A DNA stretch of 64,000 nucleotides. Origin: Entomortierella parvispora. Taxonomy: Eukaryota; Mortierellomycota; Mortierellomycetes; Mortierellales; Mortierellaceae. Below, one piece after another: positions 1 to 9,907 of this stretch. How positions within the stretch are numbered: position 1 is the first letter of the stretch; each line of letters opens with the position of its first letter. Both the position numbers and the translations under genes were made by a program. The DNA lies in the NCBI GenBank assembly GCA_963573315.1, contig OY752143.1:1-64000 (forward strand), read 5' to 3'. The notes below the pieces were generated by a model that saw nothing but the letters and a program-made list of their open reading frames with translations, ran no database searches and was not told where the DNA came from.

Positions 1-330
1 CAAAAAACCCTAAAAAACCCTAAAAAAACCCTAAAAAACCCTAAAAAACCCTAAAAAACCCTAAAAAACCCTAAAAAACCCTAAAAAACCCTAAAAAACC
101 CTAAAAAACCCTAAAAAACCCTAAAAAACCCTAAAAAACCCTAAAAAACCCTAAAAAACCCTAAAAAACCCTAAAAAACCCTAAAAAACCCTAAAAAACC
201 CTAAAAAACCCTAAAAAACCCTAAAAAACCCTAAAAACCCTAAAAAACCCTAAAAAACCCTAAAAAAACCCTAAAAAACCCTAAAAAAAACCCTAAAAAC
301 CCTAAAAACCCTAAAACTTTAACCTTAATT
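1..330. repeat. Telomere, TTTTTTAGGG repeat
   Basis: About thirty tandem copies of CCCTAAAAAA run from base 1, with unit length mostly 10. Scattered units have five, seven or eight A, and the array decays into degenerate copies after about base 285. The C-rich strand runs 5'->3' inward from the left edge, as expected at a left chromosome end, so the G-strand repeat is TTTTTTAGGG. A last isolated copy (AAAACCCTAAA) lies at about 340-350. This differs from the TTAGGG repeat usual in filamentous fungi. Confidence 0.95.
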
Positions 331-796
331 TCACGGATTAAAACCCTAAAGTGTCACAATTGACTTGCAAATGGTCAGGCTATCATCACATGTTTCCTTA
401 AAAGGAAATAATGAAATAAAGTTCGAAATAGTTTCATTACAAAGTATCAAGGTGTTGCATTGGATAGAGGCAGATTGAAGGCTTCTATAAATATATTTCA
501 ATTGCAATTCTCTATGGTTGATGTTGCGCAATTGATCAAAACATTTCCTTTTTAGGGAATATTTGAAGGGCATTATCTCAAGATGCAATGAAATATTACT
601 ACCTTATATTGTACCCAACGATAGCCCTAGGTAGAGCCTTTGTGCTCATGTTTGAAGTTTGCTCCTCACTTGAAAAGATCTGAAGTAATTGCTCCAAACA
701 TTTCCTAAAATAGAAATATTTGAGTAGCTGTTTCTCTGGATCTGCTCAAAAGACACCGGTTCTTATTGTATGCCAAGATACCTCATTGCAAGGGCT
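331..796. other. Subtelomeric spacer, no gene seen
   Basis: This is AT-rich sequence between the telomere and the solo LTR. The only open frame (588-346, minus, 80 codons) has no recognisable motif and no splice context, so I do not call it a gene. Confidence 0.6.
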
Positions 797-1247
797 TGTC
801 ACGAAACGTCGCAGACTCAGATCGTACGAAGTACGCGTCTCTTGTACCTCTGGTCTAGGATCCCGAACCTAGGATCTGTATCCGAACTCATTGGCTTGTC
901 CTCTGATCTCCGACAAGTACCCCTGGCGTCCTGGTTCTGGACCTAGGGCTATAGCTACCCTTAGTACGTATCTCTCAGCCGCACCTATCAGGACCTCCAT
1001 CTCGTTCTCCTTCATCTATGTTGCCATCCCGGACCCTACTCATAGGTCCGGCTTATGATTAGTACCTGCTCGGATATGTATCCTACTCTTCCGTGTCATC
1101 TCTGACTCAACGCAGGCCTGGTCCAGGCCTTCATCACTCTCTAGTATATAAACCCCTCTGTCCTCTTGCTTTGTTCCTCAGTCTGCAATTCACAATAAAC
1201 CACACCTTTCCTTCACCTTCTTGTCCCTGTCTTGTCCGATCGTGACA
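797..1247. mobile_element. Solo LTR of a retrotransposon
   Basis: The block starts TGTCACGA (797-804) and ends TCGTGACA (1240-1247), a perfect 8-bp inverted terminus with the TG...CA ends typical of LTRs. Inside are a TATA-like TATATAAA near 1144 and an AATAAA polyadenylation-like signal near 1193, in the order expected for U3-R-U5. No coding sequence, primer-binding site or second LTR is nearby, so it is a solo LTR. The flanking pentamers (GGGCT and GTCAA) do not match, so no target-site duplication survives. A related 3' portion lies at 22807-22912. Confidence 0.75.
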
Positions 1248-3029
1248 GTCAAATAAATATTGGAAATTATTTTGAACACCTCTATCTCCAGATCCACCTT
1301 AGAGAATGGAACACAAGTCATATGCAACTAAAGCCACCAACGATAGCCTTCCATTCCATCAAGATCGTTGTCAATTGATCTTGAAGATCAGCCGCAATTG
1401 ATGGTAGAATTTTTTTTTTCTCAAGTGAATTTCATCTTCTTATTATCTCCTTCGCGGATGGCAATGAAAATCATATGAACAGTGAGGTCCTCTCAAGTGT
1501 ATCCTGTTCATGCAGGAATACCGTTGTTTAACAGATCGCATGTTGAGTAATTGCTCAGCGAAATGTTGATATTTGTTTTTTTAGATGGCATTAACTTCAA
1601 ATCTATCCTGCTCTGAGTCACCAGATCCACCAGAAGCGATAGCCGTTATCAACGACATTCAGATGGGCACGCAATATCGCTGGTTGTTTTGTCAACGCTG
1701 GAGTAATTGCAAAAAAAAAAAAAACAAAAAAGTCGCAATAGTTGAAAGTCGAACGATGATATCCCTAGATCGCGATAGAAGAGACCAATGATAATCACTC
1801 GTGAGGGTAATGTTAAGCGTGGAGTTGCCAGTTGCAAGAGAATATATACCATAGCCCCCGCCGTTTCTGATCAATTGCTGTTTACATTTTTACTTTCAAG
1901 ATGAAAGAGACCATTATTTTGTGTATCCCGAGTCTACGAGTCGGTGTGAAATGACTTTCACTTGGAAAGAACGGAACAAGGATAGTAAAGCCGGGATTGA
2001 GACTGGGAGCGATATCAAAGGCGGTTGATGAGCTGTTTCCAAGTTGCTACAGCAAAACCTATTGATGGAGTGAGTTCAGTTACATCGCTGGACGATATGT
2101 GTCTAACACACATGTTTGTTGAAGCGAAAGAAGAGGCAACATAAAGATCGAACGATGGCAATAACCTGTGCAGCTTGCTCAGCAAGTAGCATCTTTTCTC
2201 ACGAGACTTGAGGATTCAACTGCAGCAATTGAGGCCGAAACACTCGACAATGGCCGCAAGCACTGTTGACCCAGCACAAGTTCTGCAGTGGAAACAGTGA
2301 GAGTAAAGGCGGATCCGGAGTCTCTCGACTATCATGGATGGAAGAGCAAGAAGCCATTGACGTACGTTCACAGCCAAACAAAAGGAAAACATAGCTAGCC
2401 AAGGCAGAGCGGTACAAAGAAAGGGATAAGTCAAGGATGCAGTTTGTGTATTAAGCTGAGGGAGGTGCACCTCGTATCAATGCGGCTACTATGGCGACCA
2501 CAACACAGTCAGCAAGTCCACAGCATGGTCTGGCAAAGCAAGAGGAGACGGCGAGCGAAAGACATCTCTGTATTATGATAAAGAGATACGTAAGAGTCTA
2601 TAGGACTACGACAGTTGTTGTTGGGGCTATGGCAAGGCCAACAGACAGCCCAACAGGCGTAGATAGAGTGGTAGGGTTCATAATGGCAGCACCGTACTCA
2701 CCAGGCTGTCGAACTGCGCTGCAGTACTATTGTAGCAGAGAAACGAAGAAAGAGAGGAAGAACCCAGTCAACAAGTGGCAGTGAGAGGCCAAGACAGCAG
2801 GAGCAAGCTATCTACAGTGTCCAGACTATGAAGTTCATGGTCCACGGCCTTCTCTGGACAGAGTGGTTGCCAAGACCAGCTTTGCAGCTTCGACTTTGAG
2901 CTAGATTGTCAAAGAGGCCAGTTGGAATGAGTCGGCTCGCTGGCAGATGGAGCGCATGTCCAGAGCAGATGGTCGGACAGGCTAGATGAAAGTAGATGAA
3001 AGTAGATGACCAATCTCCAGGCATGCATG
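1248..3029. other. Non-coding subtelomeric stretch
   Basis: Only short frames without family motifs are present (for example 1585-1791 and 2491-2784 plus). I see no repeats of note, no splice-supported gene and no RNA gene. Confidence 0.5.
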
Positions 3030-3176
3030 TTCAACACTCATTGTCAAACTGAGAAGATGAAGCCCAGCAGCCAACCTCGAACTGACCCAAGGGTTCAACA
3101 CTGAGTGTCGAACTGACAGACGGGAGAAATCAGGGAGGAAGAGAAGCTTCCGTCTGTCAGTTCGACACTCAGTGTT
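3030..3176. repeat. Perfect 27-bp inverted repeat (hairpin) with nearby diverged copies
   Basis: Bases 3097-3123 are the exact reverse complement of 3150-3176, separated by a 26-nt loop. The stem extends a further three pairs (one G-T) into the loop. A transcript would fold into a hairpin of roughly 80 nt. Diverged direct copies of the same arm (TTCAACACTCATTGTC) lie at about 3030-3052, with a short piece at about 3075-3085, so the arm belongs to a small local repeat family. It could be a MITE remnant, a small-RNA precursor or a structural element. Confidence 0.8.
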
Positions 3177-3699
3177 ATAGGGAATGCCCCTGAGTTGAAG
3201 TGTCCCAAGCCACCCCGTCCACGCCATCCCGTGAGCGCACCTTCGCCACACACACATTCGTACAGGTGAAGTGAGTACAGTTCATGCAGCTGGCAAGTGT
3301 GTTTCTTTATTTAAAGGAGGTTTCATAGTACAAGTCAAGAGGAAAGACAAGAAAACAAGTAGGGAGAGCGATAGCGGTGCTAGGCTACTTGGTACTTACC
3401 CAACAGGCGCGCATGCCTGGATTTGTAGCTTCAAGTTTTGTCGCGAGTTGTTCTTGGATCATAGGGATGGACGCTGTTAGATGGAGCGAGCTTTTTGTGG
3501 GAGTCAATTGAGAAGGCAAGGTCTGGTTTAGCAACAAAGTGAATAGGGGAGAGGGCAACGTCTGCGAGCGAGAAAGAAGAAAGTCGCTTGTTTTTTTGTT
3601 CTGTTGGTCAAGAGCACACAAAAGAGTGTGAAGCAGCCGTCGGTCCTGAACAAAGGATAAAGAGAGGCGAAAGGTTCAAGTGCAGCAAGAGGGAGAGGG

Positions 3700-4000
3700 C
3701 TGTCAAGAGGGGCACAAGGAGACAAGAGGGTAGACAAGGCACAAGACACCAGAGGGAGACAGGGCACAAGACACAAGAGGGAGACAAGGTGCAAGACACA
3801 AGAGGGAGACAAGGTGCAAGACACAAGAGGGAGACAAGATGGAGACCGGAAAGACAAGATGGAGACCAGAAAGACAAGAGGGAAGACACAAGAGGGAGAG
3901 AAAGGGAAGACACAAGAGGGAGAGAAAGGGCAGACAAGTGGGCAGCAGAAAACAAGAGGGAGACGAGAGACGCGGGAGTGACAAAAGCAAACAAAAAAGC
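3700..4000. repeat. Purine-rich 25-bp minisatellite
   Basis: Imperfect tandem units of about 25 bp (core ACACAAGAGGGAGACAAG) run through this interval, best preserved at about 3755-3840. The plus strand is overwhelmingly A/G. Several frames stay open on both strands only because the repeats lack stops. Confidence 0.8.
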
Positions 4001-4319
4001 AAACAAAACAGAGGCAAGAGAGCACAGGAAAGCAGAGTGGTTGTTCATAGGCCAACAGATGCAGAAGGGGCCGAGGGATGAACACAGATGAAGACAACAA
4101 CAAGATGGATCCAGGTAGAAGAAAGATGGATCAAGTCAGAGGGAGGATGAGAGATGCAAGCAGAAGGAGGGGATGAATACAAAAGGGAGGATGAGAGAGG
4201 GAAAATGAACGTGTGCAGATGGAGGCACACAGAGAGATGGACGGGTTACAGACAAGATGGGCGCTGCACAGACAGAGAAAGAGACAGAAGAGGAAGAGCC
4301 AGGGAAGCAGAGGGAAAAG

Positions 4320-4530
4320 GACACGGGCAGAGGGAGGAAGGATGAGGGCAGAGGGAAGAAGGATGAGGGCAGAGGGAAGAAGGATGAGGGCAGAGGGAAG
4401 AAGGATGAGGGCAGAGGGAAGAAGGATGAGGGCAGAGGGAGGAAGGACACGGGTAGAGGGAGGAAGGACACGGGCAGAAGGGGGGAAGAAGGACGCGGGC
4501 AGAGGGGGGAAGAAGGAGGGACACAGCATA
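4320..4530. repeat. Purine-rich 21-bp minisatellite
   Basis: Units of exactly 21 bp (core GCAGAGGGAAGAAGGATGAG) repeat about five times almost perfectly between about 4325 and 4445, then continue as variants. The unit equals seven codons, so all three frames on both strands stay open. This explains the long low-complexity frames here. Confidence 0.85.
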
Positions 4531-4879
4531 CGGAGGCGAGAGGGAAGAGAGGAAGAAGGATATGAGCAGTGGGAAGAGATTGAGGGAGAAAGAGAAAGGA
4601 TGTGCAGAAGATGGATGCACGAAAGAAGGACGCAGAGAGCAGAGGGATGCAAAGCAGAGAAGAAGCACGCAGAAGAGGGAGGAAGGAAGAAGGGAGCAAA
4701 GAAGAAAGACGAGGAAGCAGGCGGCAGAAAGAAGGATGCATAGAAGACAGATGAAGAGCGAAGATGCGAGGGGAAGATGCAGAGGGGAAGATGCAGAGGG
4801 GGAAGATGATAGATGAAGAGGGAAGATCTGAAGGAGATGACGCGGGAAGATGCAGAGGGGATGATGTAGAGGAAGAGAG

Positions 4880-5010
4880 AAAGAGAGAGAGAGAATGCAA
4901 AGGGGAAGAAGAGAGATGCAGAGGGGAAGAGGAGAGATGCAGAGGGGAAGAAGAGAGATGCAGAGGGGAAGAAGAGAGATGCAGAGGGGAAGAAGAGAGA
5001 TGCAGGAAGG
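4880..5010. repeat. Second purine-rich 21-bp minisatellite
   Basis: A different 21-bp unit (core AGGGGAAGAAGAGAGATGCA) repeats about five times. Together with the two upstream arrays this makes a polypurine tract of roughly 1.4 kb, which could form triplex or R-loop structures. Confidence 0.85.
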
Positions 5011-5049
5011 AACAAGGACGCGGAAGAAGAAACAAGAAGAAGACGGACC

Positions 5050-6390
5050 AACGTCTGCTGGTCCAACGGACAAAAAAACCCGAAAAAAGATTTTTTTTGG
5101 TTCTCGTCCAACGACCCACGCGTCCGATGGTCAGGGTCAGGATCAGGGTGAGGGTCAGACAGAGCACAGCCGACCTCAATTGCGTCCAGCGCTTCGTCTC
5201 GCCATTGTTGGCAACAGAGTGACAGTCGATCCGACAGGCGCAGGGTATCACGGCAAGCAAAGTCCTCAAAGAAGAAAAAAGTATGCTTGATCTAAAGAAG
5301 GATAAGAGTATATCAGGAATAAGAACCCCAAAACAAATACAGATGAAGGAAACACCTTGGTACAGAGATGCAGAGGGGGATACTGCTGAAAAAACAGAAA
5401 GTCCCACCCCCCTGCCCCATGCAGGCCCAGTTACCAGCCTTACCTTTCTGCTCTGGTGTAAGCATCTTACAGTAGAAAAAAGAACCAGCAGAGATATATC
5501 CACCCAGACAAGGAATGATACCCGCGGACGATACAGTATTCAGTACAGTACTCCACACCGAGCCGAGGAGAGATGAATGTGTAGTGACCACACGACTCAG
5601 GGTAGGTCTTGCACACGACTCGGACTAAGGCATCATGCGCGGCAAAATGAACGTTAGCACCTCAGTGATGCTTCTCGTTCCATACGCGATTCGACAAGAC
5701 AGCCAACATTCGATTACAGTACCTTAACTTGCGTGATTAGTCCCATCCTTTCAGTGGAAGGTCTGACCTCCGTTGCCGCCGAATACCAAGAAAAGAACAA
5801 AAATAAAAGGATGAGAATTGCCTGCTATTCCTTGATATCCTCGTCATCAGAGTGAGTCGATGGTCCTTCAATCTCAAGACAGCTGCCTGACAATATCACA
5901 ACGAACGTTCATTCCAATTGCTGGGGTTCAAGCGAGAAGATCCGCATCAACATGGCATGGCATTTCTTGTCTACTGGAATCTATGCAGCGGATCAAATGT
6001 TTGCAGAAACCATCAGCTCTTGGCACGTCAACTTCTTCAGTTCACCGTGATCACTTGACCTTTTTTTGCCAATGACTTCATCCTACAGCAAAAAAGACGG
6101 AGAGTATCCTTGTCGTCAATCCTCGAAACAATCTCATTGACGAGTAAATGTCCAGTATGTGCTTCATATCCCACCGTTCCTACTTACTCCAATATAATCG
6201 GCGACCACGGTTGTTGATCCTCGCTGGTCGAACTTTCCTCCAAGCCATAACGCCAAAGTCCGAGGTTCATAAGATTAAACACTGAAAACATGATGTGCAG
6301 AGTACTTGTATTTGGATATAAGCGCAGAGCACCAAGTAGCTGATCGCGTCCACAGAATGCCTTTGGAAAGAAGTCCTAGTCTTACAGAAT
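5050..6390. other. Spacer and start of duplicated block A, no gene seen
   Basis: Short frames only. From about 5900 the sequence resembles 27890-28260 (for example the shared GGCGACCACGGTTGTTG). This is the edge of a segmental duplication whose other copy is at 27890-29370. Confidence 0.55.
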
Positions 6391-7250
6391 GGCAATTAGG
6401 CCCTGAATTGTGAAGAAAATAGATATCCAGAAACTGTTCCATGCTCTTGGGCTCTTACCTCATGGTCGGGTCTCTCGTCCAACCGCATTCGATGTGGGGG
6501 TTGGCGCTGTTGAATAGGTCCTTTGACACGACTCTGCAGCATAATACCTTCCAGATTGCTGACAAGATGGTTTTCATGAGTTAGCCACAGACAGCTTTGT
6601 TGGAAATGCCCCCGGAAGATTGCGCCAGCTGTTGTAAGTATCCTGAATCCATCATGTGGAAAAGTCGCCTTCTGTTGCCACGAACGCAAGGTTCCTATCG
6701 TCCTATCGTGTGGCCTTCACGGTCATATCATTAAACACAGCCAAACAAGCTCTCTTCAAGCTCTTTTGCATGAAAACTCACCCTGCGAGCTAAATACATC
6801 TTGCAAACTTCAGTATCTTGTACCAGCAAACGTGTGTCGTCAGAGCTGCCTTGACTTGCGTTACTACATTCAGAGGCTCGGCACAGAGCCTATTGTGGAA
6901 GATGGCGTCGGTGAGAACATATGCTATCGTAGTCGGTATATGCAGTCATCTATACGTTTCTACCTTGTTGTCAGATATACCTTCGCGATCATATCCTTCA
7001 AAAAGGGACGCGATGTGGCGCCAGCGTCAGCAGAGGTGGTGAATGAGTCTCCGGAATAAGGTCTAAGGTAGGAGCAGCAAGAGAAGATGAGAACATATGC
7101 TATTGTAGTCGGAATATGCAGTCATCTATGCGCCTCTCCCTCGTTGTCTGATGTACCTACACGATCATTTCCTTAAAAACAGACACAAGGTGGAGCCAGC
7201 GTCGTAAGAGGTCGTGAAGGAGCCTCCGGAATAAGGCCTAAGGTAGGAGC
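6390..7250 (-). pseudogene. Decayed Crinkler effector remnant (block A)
   Basis: Read on the minus strand, this block carries scattered, frame-shifted matches to the effector half of the full CRN genes in this window. Near 6560 the fragment NLEGI is followed, after a frame change, by a stretch matching the segment around the VVSKDLF motif of the intact protein. Near 6670 is a match to the segment around its PFAFKAAD motif. There is no header, no P-loop and no continuous frame. A tandem duplication of about 176 bp lies inside it. The same remnant occurs at 28290-29045. I read it as a dead CRN copy. Confidence 0.65.
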
Positions 7251-7258
7251 AGCAAGGG
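6913..7258. repeat. Two-copy tandem duplication, period about 176 bp
   Basis: Bases from about 6913 (GAGAACATATGCTAT) and from about 7089 run in parallel to the shared end GGTAGGAGCAGCAAG. The copies differ by scattered substitutions. The paralogous block at 28890-29070 has only one copy, so the duplication arose after the block duplication or was lost there. Confidence 0.75.
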
Positions 7259-7259
7259 G

Positions 7260-8890
7260 GGTGAATCGCAGAGAAGAGAGAGCTGCATGGCTTGCATTGG
7301 TGCAAACATGCAAAATCGCGGTGGTAGTGAAGAATGAAAGACAGAGGGATGGATTACCTGGCGTGGTCGATGGACGACAACGCGAACAGATTTCTCGATT
7401 AGAGATGAGTGAGGAAGTGAGTCATGGCGATGGGAAGGGAATGACCAAGGTGGTAGGAGGGTGCAAGGGCAAGAGCAAAGAACGCGAGGACGAGACGGGC
7501 GGAGGAAGAAAAGAGCGCGCAAGGACCATGCACGTGCTCTTTTTTTTGCGATTCGTTTCTTTACGCTCTCCTTCTCCACAAGGAAACCTCACTTCACTTC
7601 TCCTCTGCTCTCCTCTTCCCTCTTCTCCCTCCTCTCATCCATCAGCTGGACTTCGGAACATCTAGATTCACTTCGAAGGCACTCAAGCTATCAGCCATCA
7701 GACTCCAGCCAACAGCGACATGGACAGGTGTGGATACTATGTTCTGGAAACAGCCTCATGCCCCTGGACATAACATGGAACCATCAGGGGTGGTAATTAC
7801 TCGTGTCAGCCAAAGAACGAACCCATCCATGCTAATGGACGAATCAACTTCGGTGATGCAGACTTCTCATTTTCTTTCCCTTTCTGTTTTCATTAGATGG
7901 TGCTGGCATTCATTGATGTCTCTGGCCCTTCTGTAGGGAACAATAACAAGTCCTCCTCTGAACAGGAACATCAGCAACGCCTTGCATGTTCGGCTGGACT
8001 ACAAAGTCGGCCGTAGTTGACGTGTCCCAGAGACTGTATTTGGCTATTTTAGTTGCGACCTTGAACAGGAGTGTTCAATCGAGCTTCCGACGACGACCAC
8101 TTACGGGAACCTCTTGCGACGACCCAATCCTTTCGACCTCAACCAACAATCCTTTGCTTTGTGCAGGATGTGCAGGATTTCTGAGAGATTGTCGAACTGC
8201 TTCACCGGAATCAGGATGCAGGGGTTCAAGAATCGGGATGCTGGTGCTCAATAATCGGTCTACTGGTGCCAAGGATCATGATGCTGGCGCTCAAGCCGAG
8301 GAAGTACGCTGACGATCATCATACAGCACACCGCTTATACCGTAATCAGGTCAGAATACAAGCATCAGGAAAGAAGATTGCCAATCTGGACGATTGTCAT
8401 CCAAACTGCAATACTTCAGGCGACGCAATGTCTATTGCTTGCTCACGAAGACCACTTCCCAAGGTCTCCTCTGGATTTGCGTCCGAATGTCGAATGAGGC
8501 ACCGTGTCCAACATTTCCAGGACTTGGTCAAGGAAGCAAAAGAGGACAAACGAATGGAATATGGGACCATAATGCGGACATAATTGCGGAAAAACGCAGG
8601 CTTTTCAATCAGAAGCTTTTATCTCTTCCCCACGATCTCGCAATAAACCATTTTGTTTTCATACTATTCTTGTCGGTGCTTTCTCTGGAACTGACATTAA
8701 GGCCTGAAGAGAGACCGAAGGATCGGATAACCGGAATTGGACATCCTACGCCCCACATGAGATTGGTGTCTCCTGTGTTTGGTGGCGCTTGACACGTCTC
8801 TTCAAGCAAACGACACCTTGACGACCCTGCTCCTCACCTCTTGCCATCGATTGAAATCGAAAATACTTCATCTTCAGTATCTTCAGTTAT
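7260..8890. other. Non-coding spacer, part duplicated
   Basis: Bases 7260-7540 match 29065-29345 (block B), including a shared purine-rich stretch. Beyond 7560 I find only short frames without motifs. A short degenerate repeat (GGGATGCTGGTGCTCAA and relatives) lies at about 8200-8300. No gene is supported. Confidence 0.5.
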
Positions 8891-8894
8891 GGTG

Positions 8895-9345
8895 GAGAGA
8901 AACTGACCAATTCTCTGATCCAAATTCTCACTCGATCCTACAGTAAGTACCAGGTGGGCCTTGGGCTTTGAACAGTCGATTAGGAAACAGTCATCCCACA
9001 CGCGTAGGATCAAATTTGTTGGATGTTTCTCCTCCAGGAGTATTGATTTTGTCTTATCCGAGAAAAACCACACGATTCTCGATTCGTCTTCCCGCTCGGT
9101 CTTTCCATAAAATCAAGTAATTATCCCTTGAACAGCAATGTTGAATAGTAAAAAGTCATCGCATGCGCCTGGGTCCATGTGCGGTGAATGTTTCTCGTCA
9201 AGGAGAATCGATCTGGATCAAAAAATCGAAAATCCCTTATGTTTCCTATGGTCATGAAAAAACACCCGATTCTCAGATCCATTTCTTCGCTCGAACTTAC
9301 GGTATGTGTCAGGTGACTCTCGGCTTTGGCCTACAAAACTGAGAA
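8895..9345. repeat. Two diverged copies of a CRN-upstream module
   Basis: A module containing CAGATCCATTTCTTCGCTCG and the nearby GGCTTTGGCCTACAAAAC occurs at about 9260-9345, with an older, more diverged copy at about 8895-9085. A third copy stands in the same position upstream of the second CRN gene at about 22985-23065. It marks the left edge of the duplicated CRN segment. Confidence 0.65.
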
Positions 9346-9639
9346 CAGCAGTAAAAGGCTGTATCCAAAATGGAGTACCAAGGGTGTTGTTATTCTCTCG
9401 CCAAGGAGCGTCAGAAGTTGATTGATCAACAAGAGTGGTGACGGCTCGAGTAATGGCGGGCACAGAGGGTCTGTGGAGGTCGAAGACAAGGATGATGAGA
9501 GAAAGGAGGTGGACAAGGAAGAGAAAGAGAAAGAGGAAGTGAAAAGTGAAAGAGGCCAAAGAAGAGGAATAGGCATGGAATGAGGAGTGAGAGCCGTGAG
9601 AGCGGGGGGCAGAAAGTAGGGTTCCCAGAAAGTACGTTA

Positions 9640-9907
9640 TCATGGGAACGCAGTCGGATCGGACGTGTCTCGCGTGGCGTGTTCCCCTTTATTTCCACGC
9701 AGAGTAGGAAATAACGGACGCTTGCTTTCTTCGCACATGCCACATGTACATGCATTTTTGTCCTCTTCTCTTTTCATCGCAGTGGTCAGTCCCTCTACAT
9801 TCCCTCTCTTTCTTCTGCTGCCTTCACTTTGTACTCTCAGTTTTCTTTTCCCCCATCTCTTAATTGTTTTCTCGGCTCTTGTCCTCCTTTCCACATCCAT
9901 CCCCATC
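9640..9907 (+). promoter_or_regulatory. Conserved CRN promoter and 5' leader
   Basis: This stretch is nearly identical to 23364-23626 in front of the second CRN gene. It runs from a purine-rich plus-strand stretch into a CT-rich leader just before the ATG. Shared landmarks are CGGATCGGACGTGTCTCGCG and a CACATG element near 9735. I infer a promoter from its position and conservation; I see no unambiguous TATA box. Confidence 0.5.

Noticed and set aside
1..330. CRISPR-like array
   Set aside because: Short uniform repeats without spacers at a chromosome end; plainly telomeric, in a eukaryotic context.
3528..4103. Antisense frame of 191 codons and plus frame of 167 codons
   Set aside because: Both come from the 25-bp minisatellite; mutually overlapping frames with simple composition.
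4131..5503. Antisense open frames of 326 and 455 codons
   Set aside because: They run through 21-bp repeats that cannot contain stops; composition is Ser/Pro/Leu/Phe from reversed A/G repeats, and no domain is visible.
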